Notes: a model not told the origin generated them from the sequence alone. A stretch of 64,000 nucleotides of DNA from Dongia_B soli (GCF_034044715.1 NZ_JAXCLW010000003.1:372001-436000); one strand, 5' to 3'. Shown: positions 8,850-18,900, numbered from the stretch's first letter. Numbers and translations: made by a program.

Positions 8850-10018
8850 TGAGTGCGCCACAACAATCCAGACCAGATTTCGACTTCGGCGACATGACGC
8901 CGGCGCCCGAGACGGCGCTGCCGGCCCAGGTGCGCAAAGGCCGCGGTGCCATCAGCAATCGGCCTGGACGCTACGAACCAGGGGACCGGCCGGCGGAGGA
9001 TGATGGCTGGCCGCGCTCCGAAGAAGAAGAGGCCCTGCCGCCTCTGCGTACCGTTGTCGGCCTCGACACCAGCAAAACGATCATCAGCCGTAACGATTCC
9101 CCCGACATTCCCTTCGACCAGTCGATCAACCCGTATCGGGGTTGTGAACATGGCTGTATCTACTGCTTCGCCCGGCCGACCCATGCTTATCTCGGTCATT
9201 CTCCCGGTTTGGATTTCGAGACCAAGCTTTATCACAAGCCCAATGCGGCTAAATTGCTGGAGAAAGAGCTACGGCGACCGAGCTATCGTCCCTCGCTCAT
9301 CGCCCTCGGCGCCAATACCGATCCCTATCAGCCGATCGAACGCCGTTACCGCCTGACCCGCAGTATTCTGCAGGTCCTTTCCGACTTCAATCACCCGGTC
9401 GGCATCACCACAAAATCCGCCAATGTGCTGCGCGATATCGATCTGCTGACCAATATGGCACGCCGGCGCCTGGTGCACGTCGCCATCTCCGTCACCAGCC
9501 TGAATGCCGATATTGCGCGCCAGCTCGAGCCGCGCGCCAGCGCACCCCATCGACGGCTTGCCGCGATCAAGCAGCTTGCCGCTGCCGGCATTCCGGTCAG
9601 CGTCTCCGTCGCACCAATCATTCCCGCTTTGACCGATCATGAGATCGAAGCGATCATCGAAGCGGCGGTCAAAAACGGCGCGCGCGGCGTGAATTGGACG
9701 CTGCTGCGCCTGCCGCTGGAAATCAAAGACCTCTTCAAGGAATGGCTGGAGGCCCATGTCCCGGACCGGGCGGATCACGTGCTTAGTCTGGTCAAGGATT
9801 GTCACGGGGGACAGATTTATTCGAGCCAATGGGGCAGCCGCATGAAAGGCTCGGGTCCCTATGCCGAAATGATCCGGCAACGGGTCGAGCAGGCCGCCAA
9901 GCGCCATGGGATCGGTGCCCGCGACTGGCGGCTGGATCTGTCACGCTTTGCCGTACCTCAGGCGATACCGGCCCAGCCGGATCTCTTTTCCATGATTGGG
10001 GAATCGGACAGCCGGTAA
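8849..10018 (+). CDS. PA0069/Rv2578c-family radical SAM protein (SplB-like)
   Basis: 389 residues, related to spore photoproduct lyase-type radical SAM enzymes. The radical SAM cluster motif is GCEHGCIYCFARPTHAYLG near residue 100 (CxxxCxxC), preceded by QSINPYRGC, a hallmark of this family. The reaction is not established; kinship with SplB suggests a DNA-repair role. A perfect SOS box lies 26 bases upstream. A GTG at 8786 would overlap the previous stop, but it would add an unusual hydrophobic leader and place the SOS box inside the gene, so the ATG is preferred. Confidence 0.88.
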   Translation: MSAPQQSRPDFDFGDMTPAPETALPAQVRKGRGAISNRPGRYEPGDRPAEDDGWPRSEEEEALPPLRTVVGLDTSKTIISRNDSPDIPFDQSINPYRGCEHGCIYCFARPTHAYLGHSPGLDFETKLYHKPNAAKLLEKELRRPSYRPSLIALGANTDPYQPIERRYRLTRSILQVLSDFNHPVGITTKSANVLRDIDLLTNMARRRLVHVAISVTSLNADIARQLEPRASAPHRRLAAIKQLAAAGIPVSVSVAPIIPALTDHEIEAIIEAAVKNGARGVNWTLLRLPLEIKDLFKEWLEAHVPDRADHVLSLVKDCHGGQIYSSQWGSRMKGSGPYAEMIRQRVEQAAKRHGIGARDWRLDLSRFAVPQAIPAQPDLFSMIGESDSR

Positions 10019-10127
10019 GCTTTCAAGGCCGGTCGGTGCCACTGGGACTCATCCAGGCAGTTGCAGGATGGGACAAATTCAGGCATGGCTGGGAAGTCGA
10101 AGACGTCTCCGCCACCGCCGGGTGCCC

Positions 10128-10619
10128 ATGTCCAGCCGATCTCGCCTCCTTGCCGCAATCACCCTGCTGATCGTCGGATCGTCATCGGCCGATGCCGCCT
10201 CGAAGATTGTCGATACTGCTTTCAAGCAGGGCGCTGAGGATGGTGCAGCTTGTCTGCCACAGGATTCGAAGGGTGGTTTGCAGGCATTTCAGCAATGCAT
10301 CGACAAGCATGTGAAACAGCCGGAGGCTGGCAAAGCTGCCCAGGATAGCTATCTTCTCGGTCTCCGTGCGGAGACATGGGCCCTAATCAATCTGCAGGCC
10401 CAAAAGGCTTGGGATGCTGGATCAAGCGGCAGCACCGCACAGCAGGAAGAGGCAAAAAAGGCCGCCAATATCTTGCTTGACGTCGCGCATGCCCATTTCC
10501 TCGAAATGCGCAAACTGCAAAAGAAGGTAGCGGCATCCGACCCAGACGTTTCCCAAGCGCTCGGCCTGCCCTACGAGGCGCTGCAGGCGCATTTCCAGTT
10601 CTATGAGAATTGGAAATAG
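10128..10619 (+). CDS. Small secreted protein of unknown function
   Basis: 163 residues. The ATG at 10128 begins a clear signal peptide (MSSRSRLLAAITLLIVG, cleavage near ADAASK). The mature part is mostly helical and charged, with two cysteines (GAACLPQDS and FQQCIDKH) about 18 residues apart that could form a disulfide. I recognise no family. The stop is only 3 bases from the start of rnhB, so the two are likely one transcript, but that says little about function. Confidence 0.7.
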   Translation: MSSRSRLLAAITLLIVGSSSADAASKIVDTAFKQGAEDGAACLPQDSKGGLQAFQQCIDKHVKQPEAGKAAQDSYLLGLRAETWALINLQAQKAWDAGSSGSTAQQEEAKKAANILLDVAHAHFLEMRKLQKKVAASDPDVSQALGLPYEALQAHFQFYENWK

Positions 10620-10622
10620 CCC

Positions 10623-11258
10623 ATGCCCCATCTCAAGCATGAGAAAGCGCATGGATTGCTTCCCGGTCTGAGTGGTGGCCGGATCGTTTGTGGTATCGAT
10701 GAGGTCGGGCGCGGCCCGCTGGCGGGGCCCGTCGTGGCCTGCGCGGTGGTCATCGATCCTGCGCGCCTGCCGCGGGGCCTCGCCAAGAAGATCGATGATT
10801 CAAAGAAGCTGGCGCCTGCCGTCCGGCAGTCGCTGCACGACACCCTGCTGGATTGCGTTTCTTATGGCATCGGCCAGGCCAGCGTCGACGAGATCGACGA
10901 GATCAACATCCTGCAGGCAAGCTTCTTGGCCATGCAGCGCGCCGTTGAGGCCTTGCCCACCAAGCCGGATATAGCCCTGGTCGACGGCAACCGCCCGCCG
11001 CGTCTGGGTTGTGAAACGCACTGCCTCATTGGCGGGGATGCCATTTCACTGACGATTGCATCGGCCTCTATTATCGCAAAAGTAGTGCGTGACAAGATCA
11101 TGTACGATCTCGCTTTGGAGCACACCGTATATGGGTGGGAGACCAATGTGGGCTATGCAACGCCGGAGCATTTGGCCGGAATTAAGCGTCACGGGGTCTG
11201 TGCCCATCACCGGCAGACATTTAGACCAATATCTCAGAGTCTTAGCATAACAGACTGA
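10623..11258 (+). CDS. rnhB: Ribonuclease HII
   Basis: Removes ribonucleotides from DNA and RNA primers from hybrids. 211 residues with the RNase HII signature GIDEVGRGPLAGPVV (catalytic Asp-Glu near residues 25-26), the acidic residue in LVDGNRPP, and SASIIAKVVRD. The C-terminal YATPEHLAGIKRHGVCAHHR is typical. It directly precedes ccrM, a conserved neighbourhood in alphaproteobacteria, and its last codons contain one of the GANTC sites upstream of ccrM. A type I enzyme (rnhA) is at 32.1 kb. Confidence 0.95.
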   Translation: MPHLKHEKAHGLLPGLSGGRIVCGIDEVGRGPLAGPVVACAVVIDPARLPRGLAKKIDDSKKLAPAVRQSLHDTLLDCVSYGIGQASVDEIDEINILQASFLAMQRAVEALPTKPDIALVDGNRPPRLGCETHCLIGGDAISLTIASASIIAKVVRDKIMYDLALEHTVYGWETNVGYATPEHLAGIKRHGVCAHHRQTFRPISQSLSITD

Positions 11259-11301
11259 CTCTTCACATTTTTTGCGCTTGACTTAGCGAGTCGCCTGACT
11301 C
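11237..11301 (+). promoter_or_regulatory. Cluster of four GANTC sites in the ccrM promoter region
   Basis: GAGTC at 11237, GACTC at 11257, GAGTC at 11288 and GACTC at 11297 fall within 65 bp just upstream of ccrM. Chance expectation is about one per 256 bp. GANTC is the target of CcrM, so the methylation state of these sites could feed back on ccrM transcription, as known in Caulobacter. A TTGACT at 11278 could be a -35 box; the last two sites would then lie between -35 and -10. Confidence 0.65.
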
Positions 11302-11313
11302 AGGATCGGGCGC

Positions 11314-12417
11314 ATGAAAACGAAGCCGCCCAAATCCGACCTTAAATCCCTGCCGCTGGATAGCATCCTGCGCGGCGATTGTATTGCCGCCATGAATGCC
11401 CTGCCGGAAGGGTCGATCGACATGATTTTTGCCGATCCGCCCTATAATCTCCAACTCGAGGGAGAGTTGCATCGACCGAACAATACCAAGGTCGATGCAG
11501 TGGATGACGATTGGGACAAGTTCGCGGATTTCGCGACTTATGACGGTTTCACGGAGGCCTGGCTGAAGGCAGCCCGGCGCATCCTGAAGGATGACGGCAC
11601 CATCTGGGTGATCGGCTCCTATCACAACATCTTCCGGGTCGGTGCCAAGCTGCAGGATCTCGGCTATTGGATGTTGAACGACGTGGTCTGGCGCAAGACC
11701 AATCCGATGCCGAATTTCCGCGGTCGTCGCTTCACCAACGCTCATGAGACGATGATCTGGTGCTCGAAGTCGAAGGACAGCCGGCATCAGTTCAACTACG
11801 AATCAATGAAGGCGCTGAATGACGATCTGCAGATGCGCAGCGACTGGCTGCTGCCGATTTGCACCGGCAATGAGCGCATCAAAGACGAAAAGGGCAATAA
11901 GGGCCATCCGACCCAGAAACCGGAAGCCTTGCTGCACCGGATCATCATGGCTTCGACCAAGCCGGGCGATGTGGTGCTCGATCCCTTCTTCGGCAGCGGC
12001 ACCACCGGTGCGGTCGCCAAGCGCCTGGGCCGCCGCTGGATCGGTTTGGAACGCGATGAAACCTATATCGGCCTGGCCAAGAAGCGCATTGCCGCCGTAC
12101 AGCCGGTCACCGATCCGAGCCTGCTGCATACCCCATCGAAGCGCGAAGAGCCGCGGATTCCCTTCGGTTGGCTGATCGAGCGCGGCCTTCTGCCGCCGGG
12201 CGAAGTGCTGCACAGCTTGAACGGCCGCTGGACCGCCAAGGTTCGCGCTGACGGCACGCTGATCTCCGCCGATCATCGCGGCTCGATCCATCAGGTGGGT
12301 GCTGCCGTCCAAGGCGCGCCGGCCTGCAACGGCTGGCAATTCTGGTGCATCCAGCGCGAAGGCCAGTTGGTGCCGATCGATTATCTGCGTCAGCAGCTTC
12401 GCGCCGAAATGCACTGA
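11314..12417 (+). CDS. ccrM: Cell-cycle DNA adenine methyltransferase CcrM (GANTC)
   Basis: Methylates adenine in GANTC and links replication to cell-cycle transcription in alphaproteobacteria. 367 residues, the usual CcrM length. It is a beta-class methyltransferase: the catalytic DPPYNLQLEG motif is at about residues 37-46 and the SAM-binding LDPFFGSGTTG at about 222-232. A C-terminal domain of about 100 residues (from RIPFGWLIERGLL) is the RAMA-type DNA-recognition part found in CcrM. It is a solitary methyltransferase, with no restriction enzyme nearby. A terminator follows at 12454. Confidence 0.95.
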   Translation: MKTKPPKSDLKSLPLDSILRGDCIAAMNALPEGSIDMIFADPPYNLQLEGELHRPNNTKVDAVDDDWDKFADFATYDGFTEAWLKAARRILKDDGTIWVIGSYHNIFRVGAKLQDLGYWMLNDVVWRKTNPMPNFRGRRFTNAHETMIWCSKSKDSRHQFNYESMKALNDDLQMRSDWLLPICTGNERIKDEKGNKGHPTQKPEALLHRIIMASTKPGDVVLDPFFGSGTTGAVAKRLGRRWIGLERDETYIGLAKKRIAAVQPVTDPSLLHTPSKREEPRIPFGWLIERGLLPPGEVLHSLNGRWTAKVRADGTLISADHRGSIHQVGAAVQGAPACNGWQFWCIQREGQLVPIDYLRQQLRAEMH

Positions 12418-12453
12418 AGACGGCTTTCGACTTTAGAGTTAGGTGCCTGAACT

Positions 12454-12489
12454 GCCCGGCTGACCGTAAGGTCGGTCGGGCATCTTTTT
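12454..12489 (+). terminator. Rho-independent terminator after ccrM
   Basis: GCCCGGCTGACC, a GTAA loop and GGTCGGTCGGGC form a 12-pair stem (two G-U pairs), followed by ATCTTTTTA. It lies 37 bp after the ccrM stop. Confidence 0.8.
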
Positions 12490-12612
12490 ATTCGCCGTCG
12501 CCGGGAACTATACACCGAGAATACAAGTGGATGGCAAGCACCGGTCATTCCGGTCCTACCTCGCCGCGCGAGATTATCGAAAGATGCTGCAAATAACGGA
12601 AAGCATCGGTCT

Positions 12613-13284
12613 ATGTTCAGCGGCATCCACTCGGGCATTCACTGGCAGGCATTTCTGGTCGCGGCGATCGTCCTAGCGACTTTTCCCGGCCCCGGCATGC
12701 TTTATGTCCTTGCCCGCACGCTGCAATCGGGAAGCCGCGATGGTTTGCTGTCCTCTTTGGGCACCGGCCTGGGCGGCTTTGTGCATGTCATGGCCGCCGC
12801 TTTCGGCCTCTCTGTGATCCTTGCCACTTCAGCCAGCGCTTTCACTGCGTTGAAGTGGGTCGGCGCGGGTTACCTGATCTTCCTTGGCATCCGCAACCTG
12901 ATACAGGCACGGCAGGACGGCCATGCCATGCTGGGCGCGCCGGCCGCAGCCGCAGATGCCACGCGGCAAAGAAGTCTTATGCACGCCTTGCGGGACGGCT
13001 TGCTCGCGGAAGTGCTTAACCCTAAGACGGCCCTCTTTTTCCTGGCCTTGCTGCCACAATTCGCCGTGCTGGATGCAGCCCCCCTGGCGCCGCGGTTGGT
13101 GCTTCTCGGCACCATTTCCGTCACGCTCAATACCGCTGCCGATCTTGTCATCGTCGCTTTGGCAGCGCCGCTTGGCCGTTACCTGCGACGTCATCTCGGA
13201 TTTCAGCGACGCCTGTCGCAAGCCTCCGGCCTGACGATGATCGGGCTCGGCCTCTTCCTGGCAACCGCCAAGAAGAGCAGCTAG
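12613..13284 (+). CDS. LysE/RhtB-family amino-acid exporter
   Basis: 223 residues with about six hydrophobic segments. The N-terminal FPGPGMLYVLARTLQSG and the following GLGGFVHV region, and later AEVLNPKTALFFLALLPQF, are LysE/RhtB signatures. It is predicted to export amino acids or related metabolites through the inner membrane; the substrate cannot be told. Its TAG stop shares the palindrome CTAG with the stop of the convergent mutY gene (13281-13284). Confidence 0.9.
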   Translation: MFSGIHSGIHWQAFLVAAIVLATFPGPGMLYVLARTLQSGSRDGLLSSLGTGLGGFVHVMAAAFGLSVILATSASAFTALKWVGAGYLIFLGIRNLIQARQDGHAMLGAPAAAADATRQRSLMHALRDGLLAEVLNPKTALFFLALLPQFAVLDAAPLAPRLVLLGTISVTLNTAADLVIVALAAPLGRYLRRHLGFQRRLSQASGLTMIGLGLFLATAKKSS

Positions 13285-14378
13285 GTCACATCTGAGACCT
13301 TACGGTTCATCGCAAGATCGACCACCTTGCGCATCACCGTGGGCAAGGCGTAGTCCGACAATCGGTCCGGTGAGACCCAGATGAGATCGGCAGCCGGTGA
13401 TTTACGGATCAGCGCCCGCTGTACGCCGAGCCGCAATTCGAAATGGGTGAATACGTGTCGCACCTGCCCGTCCAGCATCTGCCATTTCCCGGCTGCGGGA
13501 AGCTGTGCCCGCACCTCCGCCTCTGCCCAGTTTTCGGTTCGCCACTCGGTCGAAGGGATTTCCATCATGCCGCCCAGCAATCCCTTTTCCGGCCGGCGGC
13601 GCAGTGCGACTTCACCCTTGTCATTGATCATCCAGAAAGCGACGCCGTGGCGGACCGGCCTGACCGCTTTTGCCGCCTTGCGCGGATACGTCTCGGCGTC
13701 GCCCGCGGCAAAGGCCGCGCAAGCCGGCCGCCAGGGACAAAGAACGCATTTGGGCCGGGTTGGCGTACAGATCGTCGCGCCAAGATCCATCACCGCCTGA
13801 GCGTAATCACCGGGCCGGTGCTGCGGCGTCAGCTTAGCCGCCAGCGCCCGCAATTCCTCCTTGGCCTTCGGCAGCGGTGTCTGCACCCGGTGCAGGCGAC
13901 TGATTACCCGCTCGACATTGCCATCCAGGATGGTTGCCGGCCTGTCAAAGGCGATGGCGGCAATCGCTGCAGCGGTATAGGGGCCAATTCCGGGCAGTTC
14001 CAGCAATTCGGCTTCGGTGTTGGGGAAGCGGCCAAGCGCCGCGACTGCCTGGGCGCAACGATGCAGGTTACGCGCCCGGGCATAGTAACCGAGCCCAGCC
14101 CAGGCGGTGAGCACTTGGTCGAGATCGGCCGCCGCCAGATCCTCGACCCTGGGCCAACGCGCGAGAAAGGCGTCGAAATAGCCTTTCACTGTCGCCACCG
14201 TGGTCTGTTGCAACATGATTTCCGAAAGCCAGACATGATAAGGATCGGGATGCTGGCCCGGCAGGCTGCGCCACGGCAAGAGCCGCCGGTGCCGGTCATA
14301 CCAAGCGAGCAAGCTTGGCGGCAATTCCTCGGCGATCTGGTCTTTGCGGCGGCCTGATATTGTCTGGCTTGTATCCAT
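13281..14378 (-). CDS. mutY: A/G-specific adenine DNA glycosylase MutY
   Basis: Excises adenine mispaired with 8-oxoguanine. About 365 residues: an HhH-GPD domain with EIMLQQTTVATV, LPGIGPYTAAAIAAIA and the catalytic Asp in the following LDGN; an iron-sulfur loop C-x6-C-x2-C-x5-C (CTPTRPKCVLCPWRPAC); and a C-terminal NUDIX-like domain that reads 8-oxoG. ATG at 14378 is chosen; an in-frame ATG at 14393 and a TTG at 14417 are possible, and none has a good ribosome site. Only about 30 bp separates it from the divergent DUF721 gene. Confidence 0.94.
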   Translation of the reverse strand: MDTSQTISGRRKDQIAEELPPSLLAWYDRHRRLLPWRSLPGQHPDPYHVWLSEIMLQQTTVATVKGYFDAFLARWPRVEDLAAADLDQVLTAWAGLGYYARARNLHRCAQAVAALGRFPNTEAELLELPGIGPYTAAAIAAIAFDRPATILDGNVERVISRLHRVQTPLPKAKEELRALAAKLTPQHRPGDYAQAVMDLGATICTPTRPKCVLCPWRPACAAFAAGDAETYPRKAAKAVRPVRHGVAFWMINDKGEVALRRRPEKGLLGGMMEIPSTEWRTENWAEAEVRAQLPAAGKWQMLDGQVRHVFTHFELRLGVQRALIRKSPAADLIWVSPDRLSDYALPTVMRKVVDLAMNRKVSDVT

Positions 14379-14407
14379 TGCGAGCGGCACCATAAACTTG
14401 GGACAAG

Positions 14408-14980
14408 ATGACGACAAACCCCAAAACGCTCGCTTCGGGCACTAAAGCGCTCGTGGCCGCAAAGACCCGGAGCGAGGAAACACGCCGCAAGGAAACGCGA
14501 CGGGGCGGTGTCGCCGCCCTCGCCGTCAATGTCCCGGCGATCACCCGCGCCGCTTTGGGCAGCCGGGGCTTCGCGGAAGCCGGCCTGCTGACCCATTGGC
14601 CGGAGATCGCAGGGGCCAACTTGGCCCGCGGCTGCCAGCCGGACAAGCTGCGTTTTTCCAAGGGCGAGCGGCGGGACGGCACCCTGATCCTGCGCTGTAT
14701 CGGCGCCTTGGCCTTGGAGCTGCAGCATCAGGCGCCGCATCTCCTGGAACGCATTAACGGCTATTTTGGCTATCGCGCCGTGGCGCGTCTGCAGATTGTT
14801 CAGGGAACCCTGCGGCGTCGCAGGCCTCGCCCCAAACCGCCGTTGCCGGCCTTGAGTGCCGCGGATGCCGCCGTGACGGAGACGACCATCGCGCGGGTTC
14901 AAGATGGCGATCTGAAGGATGTGCTGCGGCGACTCGGTCATGCGATCCATCGGCGCAACAAGCGGGCGGAAAACCGTTGA
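14408..14980 (+). CDS. DUF721 / DciA-like protein
   Basis: 190 residues. The central part (about residues 45-115, with WPEIAGANLARGCQPDKLRF and LILRCIGALALELQHQAPHLLERIN) matches the DUF721 domain. DUF721 proteins include DciA, which helps load the replicative helicase DnaB in bacteria lacking DnaC. The N-terminus and the last 70 residues are basic or low complexity. The order mutY (divergent) - DUF721 - DsbA-like - smc is conserved in alphaproteobacteria. The role here is inference from family. Confidence 0.82.
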   Translation: MTTNPKTLASGTKALVAAKTRSEETRRKETRRGGVAALAVNVPAITRAALGSRGFAEAGLLTHWPEIAGANLARGCQPDKLRFSKGERRDGTLILRCIGALALELQHQAPHLLERINGYFGYRAVARLQIVQGTLRRRRPRPKPPLPALSAADAAVTETTIARVQDGDLKDVLRRLGHAIHRRNKRAENR

Positions 14981-15210
14981 AATCCGCCGACTCGGCGGAA
15001 TCCCTAACCGGCCGTAATGACTCGTAAAAATCGACTCCGGCCCATTCCCCATGGATCCTGGCGCAGCTTGCGCCGCTCTCCGAATCCTGCCAAAACCGGG
15101 CATGGTGGGAATTGACCCGAGATAGAGTCGGCGCAGGGTGGCATATCGGGGAATGCGCATCGCCGCTCAACCGGCCGGGATGTGCCGGTCGATGTTACAA
15201 AGGTGTGGAT

Positions 15211-15867
15211 GTGAGCAAAAAAATTCTGATCGCCCTCGCGGCCGTCGTGGTTGTCGTCATTGCCGGCCTAGTTGCCTGGCAATTCTGGCCGGCTAAGCCG
15301 ACGGTGGCCGAGACGGTGGATACGACGACTGTGCCAGAGGCCCCGCAGGTTCGCCCCGACGACATCGTGATGGGCGATGCCAAAGCCCCGGTGACAATCG
15401 TCGAATATTATTCGCTGAGCTGCCCGCATTGCGCGCATTTCCATGAAGAAATTCTGCCGCAGATCAAGAGCGCCTATATCGACACCGGCAAGGTGAGGCT
15501 GGTCCTGCGCGACTTCCCGCTCAACCGCCCAGCCTTGCAGGCATCCCTGCTGACCCATTGCCTGCCGCAGGACGGCTTCCTCAGCATGACCGATCTGCTG
15601 TTCAAGCAACAGAGCACCTGGCTGGTGGACGATTCGGTAACGGCACTGGCCAATATCGCCAAGACCGCCGGCATCGATCAGGCCAAGTTCGAGCAATGCC
15701 TGAACGACAAGGCCTCGCAGGAAAAGATCATCAATTCGCGCAAGGAGGCTGAGGATAAGTTCAAGGTCAATTCGACCCCGACTTTCCTGATCAAAGACCA
15801 GAAGCTGGAAGGCGCGCGGCCATTTGAGGTGTTCAAAGCTGTGATCGACGCCCAGCTCGCGAAGTAA
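15211..15867 (+). CDS. DsbA-family thiol:disulfide protein, membrane-anchored
   Basis: About 218 residues. An N-terminal hydrophobic segment (residues 5-25, rich in Val and Ala) anchors or exports the protein. The thioredoxin-like DsbA domain has the active site SLSCPHCAHFHEEILP (CPHC) near residue 70 and the cis-proline region NSTPTFLI. It probably oxidises or isomerises disulfides in periplasmic proteins. The start is taken as the GTG at 15211, with AAAGG upstream; a GTG two codons earlier is equally possible. It lies 60 bp before smc. Confidence 0.9.
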   Translation: MSKKILIALAAVVVVVIAGLVAWQFWPAKPTVAETVDTTTVPEAPQVRPDDIVMGDAKAPVTIVEYYSLSCPHCAHFHEEILPQIKSAYIDTGKVRLVLRDFPLNRPALQASLLTHCLPQDGFLSMTDLLFKQQSTWLVDDSVTALANIAKTAGIDQAKFEQCLNDKASQEKIINSRKEAEDKFKVNSTPTFLIKDQKLEGARPFEVFKAVIDAQLAK

Positions 15868-15926
15868 GAAAGGTCCATCCGCGCCGGCTCCGGCCGTCGC
15901 TTATATCCAGACGGGAATACGCTGCC

Positions 15927-18900
15927 TTGGTTCAGTTTACGAAACTCCGATTGCATGGCTTCAAGTCCTTTGTGGACCACACCGAGCTGCTGATTCAGCC
16001 GGGCATGACCGGCATTGTCGGACCCAATGGCTGCGGCAAATCCAATCTGGTTGAAGCCCTTCGTTGGGCCATGGGCGAAACCTCGGCCAAGCGCATGCGC
16101 GGCAGCGAGATGGACGACGTCATCTTCGGCGGCAGCGTCAACCGTCCCGCCCGCAATGTTGCCGAAGTGACCATTTGCCTCGACAACAGCGACCGCAAAG
16201 TGCCGGCGCAATTTAACGACAGCGATGATCTGGAAGTCTCTCGCCGCATCGATCGCGGCGAGGGATCCAGTTACAAGGTCAATGGCAAGGATTCCCGTGC
16301 CCGAGACGTCCAATTGCTGTTTGCCGATTCCGCCACCGGCGCCCAGTCGACAGCACTGGTGAGCCAAGGCCGTATCGGCGCCATCATCAATGCCAAACCG
16401 ACCGATCGCCGCGGCCTGCTGGAAGAGGCTGCCGGCATTACCGGCCTGCATTCCCGTCGCCACGAAGCGGAACTGCGCTTGAAGGCGGCGGAAGCCAATC
16501 TCGCCCGCTTGGACGACGTCATTGTCACGTTGGAAAGCCAGCTTTCCGGCTTGAAGAAACAGGCCCGCCAGGCTTCGCGCTATCGCAATCTGAACGATCA
16601 GATTCGCCGCGCCGAAGCGGTCCTGTTCCACCTGCAATGGACCGACGCCTCGCAGCGCCGCCAGACCGCCGAACAGGCCTTGGCGGCAGCGGAACACGCC
16701 GTCGTCTCCTTGACGAGCTCCGCCGTCATCGCCGCCACGCAGCAGAGCGAAGCAGCACTCATCCTGCCCGATCTGCGCCGGACGGAAGCGGAAGCGGCGG
16801 CCGAATTGCAGCGCCTGACCATCGCCCGCGCGCAGCTCGATCAGGAAGAGCAGCGCATCGCCGGCGCCCGGGCCGATGCCGATCGTCAATTGCGCGACAT
16901 CGAGAACGATACGGCGCGCGAAACCGCTCTGGCCGAAGACGCCGTCCAGGCCCAGGAACGCCTCCTCCAGGAACGTGCCGAACTTGAAGACACTGCCGGC
17001 AGCGAAGCGGCTTTGGCCGAAGAGGCCGAGCGCGCGGTCACGGTTGCCAGTGCTGAGGTCGAGGAATGCGAGAGCGAGCTTTCTCAGCTGACGCAGAATG
17101 TGGCGACCGGCGAAGCCCGACAATCGGCCTTGCAGCGCCGCATGAGCGATCTCGCCCAGCGCCTGGAGCGGCTGCGCATGCGCGCCTCGGAAGTGGCACT
17201 GGAAAAAGAACGCCTCGCCGCCGAGATCGAGAACGACATTGAGATGCTGGCTGCGCGCGATGCCGCTGGCCAGGCGGAAATGGAACTGGAGCAGGCCCAG
17301 CAGGCATCGGCCGATCTGGAAGCCAGCCGGAGCGCCGCCAACGAACGCGAGGCGCAGTTGCGCAGCGAATTGCAGTCGGTGGAAGCCCTGCGCGCCCGGC
17401 AGAAGGCAGAGGTTGAGGCCTTGAGCGCCCTGCTCGCCCATGCCGAATCCGATATGTGGCCGCCGGTCGTCGATGTGCTGCAGGTCTCAAGCGGCTATGA
17501 AGCTGCCCTCGGCGCAGCTCTGGGCGATGATCTGCAAGCCTCGCTGACCGAGGGTGCGCCGGTCCACTGGCGTGACCTGCCGGTAGATCCCAATGCCCCC
17601 ACCTTGCCAGCTGGCGTCGAGAGCATGGCGCAGCATGTCACCGGTCCTGCTGCCTTGCTGCGCCGGCTGAGCCAGATCGGCGTGGTCGCCGACGAAGCGA
17701 CCGCCCGCAATCTGATGACACAGTTGGCCCAAGGCCAGCGTCTGGTAACCCGCGACGGCGCCATGGTGCGCTGGGACGGCCTCAGCATGGCTTCCGGCAC
17801 GCCGACTGCCGCGGTGCAGCGCCTGAAACAGAAAAACCGCCTCGCCGAATTGCAGACCGCCCTGGAAGAGAGCGAGTTTACTTGGATGGCTGCCGAGGAG
17901 GCTTACGAGGCCGCCAAGCTCGCGGCTGCCGATTTGGCCAGCCGTGAACAGGCCGCGCGTCATGCCGTGCAGAATGCTTATAATGTTGCGCGTCAAGCAC
18001 GCGAGCAGTTGAGCCGCGCGGAACAAACCCTGTCGCGCCTGAGCTCACGCCGCGAAGCCTTGGATCAGCAGTCGGAGGCGGTTGAAGGCGATATCAGCGA
18101 AGCCGCGATGGAACAGGCGGCGACGGAAGACGAAATCGCCAACCTGCCGGATCTTCACGCCGCCCAGCTGCGCATTGCCGAATTGCGGCCGCTGCTGGCA
18201 GAACGCCGCAGCAAGCTGGTCGAGTGCCGGGCAACCGATGAAAGGCTGCGACGCGAAGCCGATCAGCGGCAACAGCGCCTGCTGTCGATCGCCCGCGATA
18301 TCGACTCCTGGCAGAACCGGGCCGGTAATGCCCAGCGGCAGCTTGAAACCTATGCGCAGCGCCGCGAACATATCATTGAGGAAATTGAGCGCCTGGCGAT
18401 GATGCCGGAGCAGATCGCCGAGCAGAAGATGACGCTGCTGGATCTGATCGAGACGGCGACCATCGCGCGCCAACAGGCGGCCGATGCCTTGGCTGAGGCG
18501 GAAAGCTCCCTTGCCGCGGCCGACCGGAATTTGAAGGGCGAAGAAAGCAAGCTGGTCGAAGCGCGTGAATTCAAGGTCCGCGCCGAAGCTGCCATCGCCC
18601 AGGCTGAGGAGGCTTATCAGACCCTGACCGAGCGCATTCGCGAACGGCTCGAATGTTCGCCCGAAGAAGTGCTTGGCTTGGCTGAACTTGAGCCCGGCGA
18701 GCCGTTGCCCGACCGTGCCGAGACCGAGCAGCGCCTGCACCGCTTGGGCCGCGAGCGCGAGAATATCGGTCCCGTCAACCTGCGCGCGGAGGCCGAGTCA
18801 AACGAACTCGATCAGCAGCTGACCGGCATGCAGACCGAGAAATCGGATTTGATCAACGCCATTTCGCGGTTGCGCCAGGGCATTAACAGCCTCAATCGGG

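Noticed and set aside
15678..17441. 587-codon open frame antisense to smc
   Set aside because: It lies wholly opposite the strongly supported smc coding region, is biased in the way shadow frames of GC-rich genes are, and has no recognisable domain.
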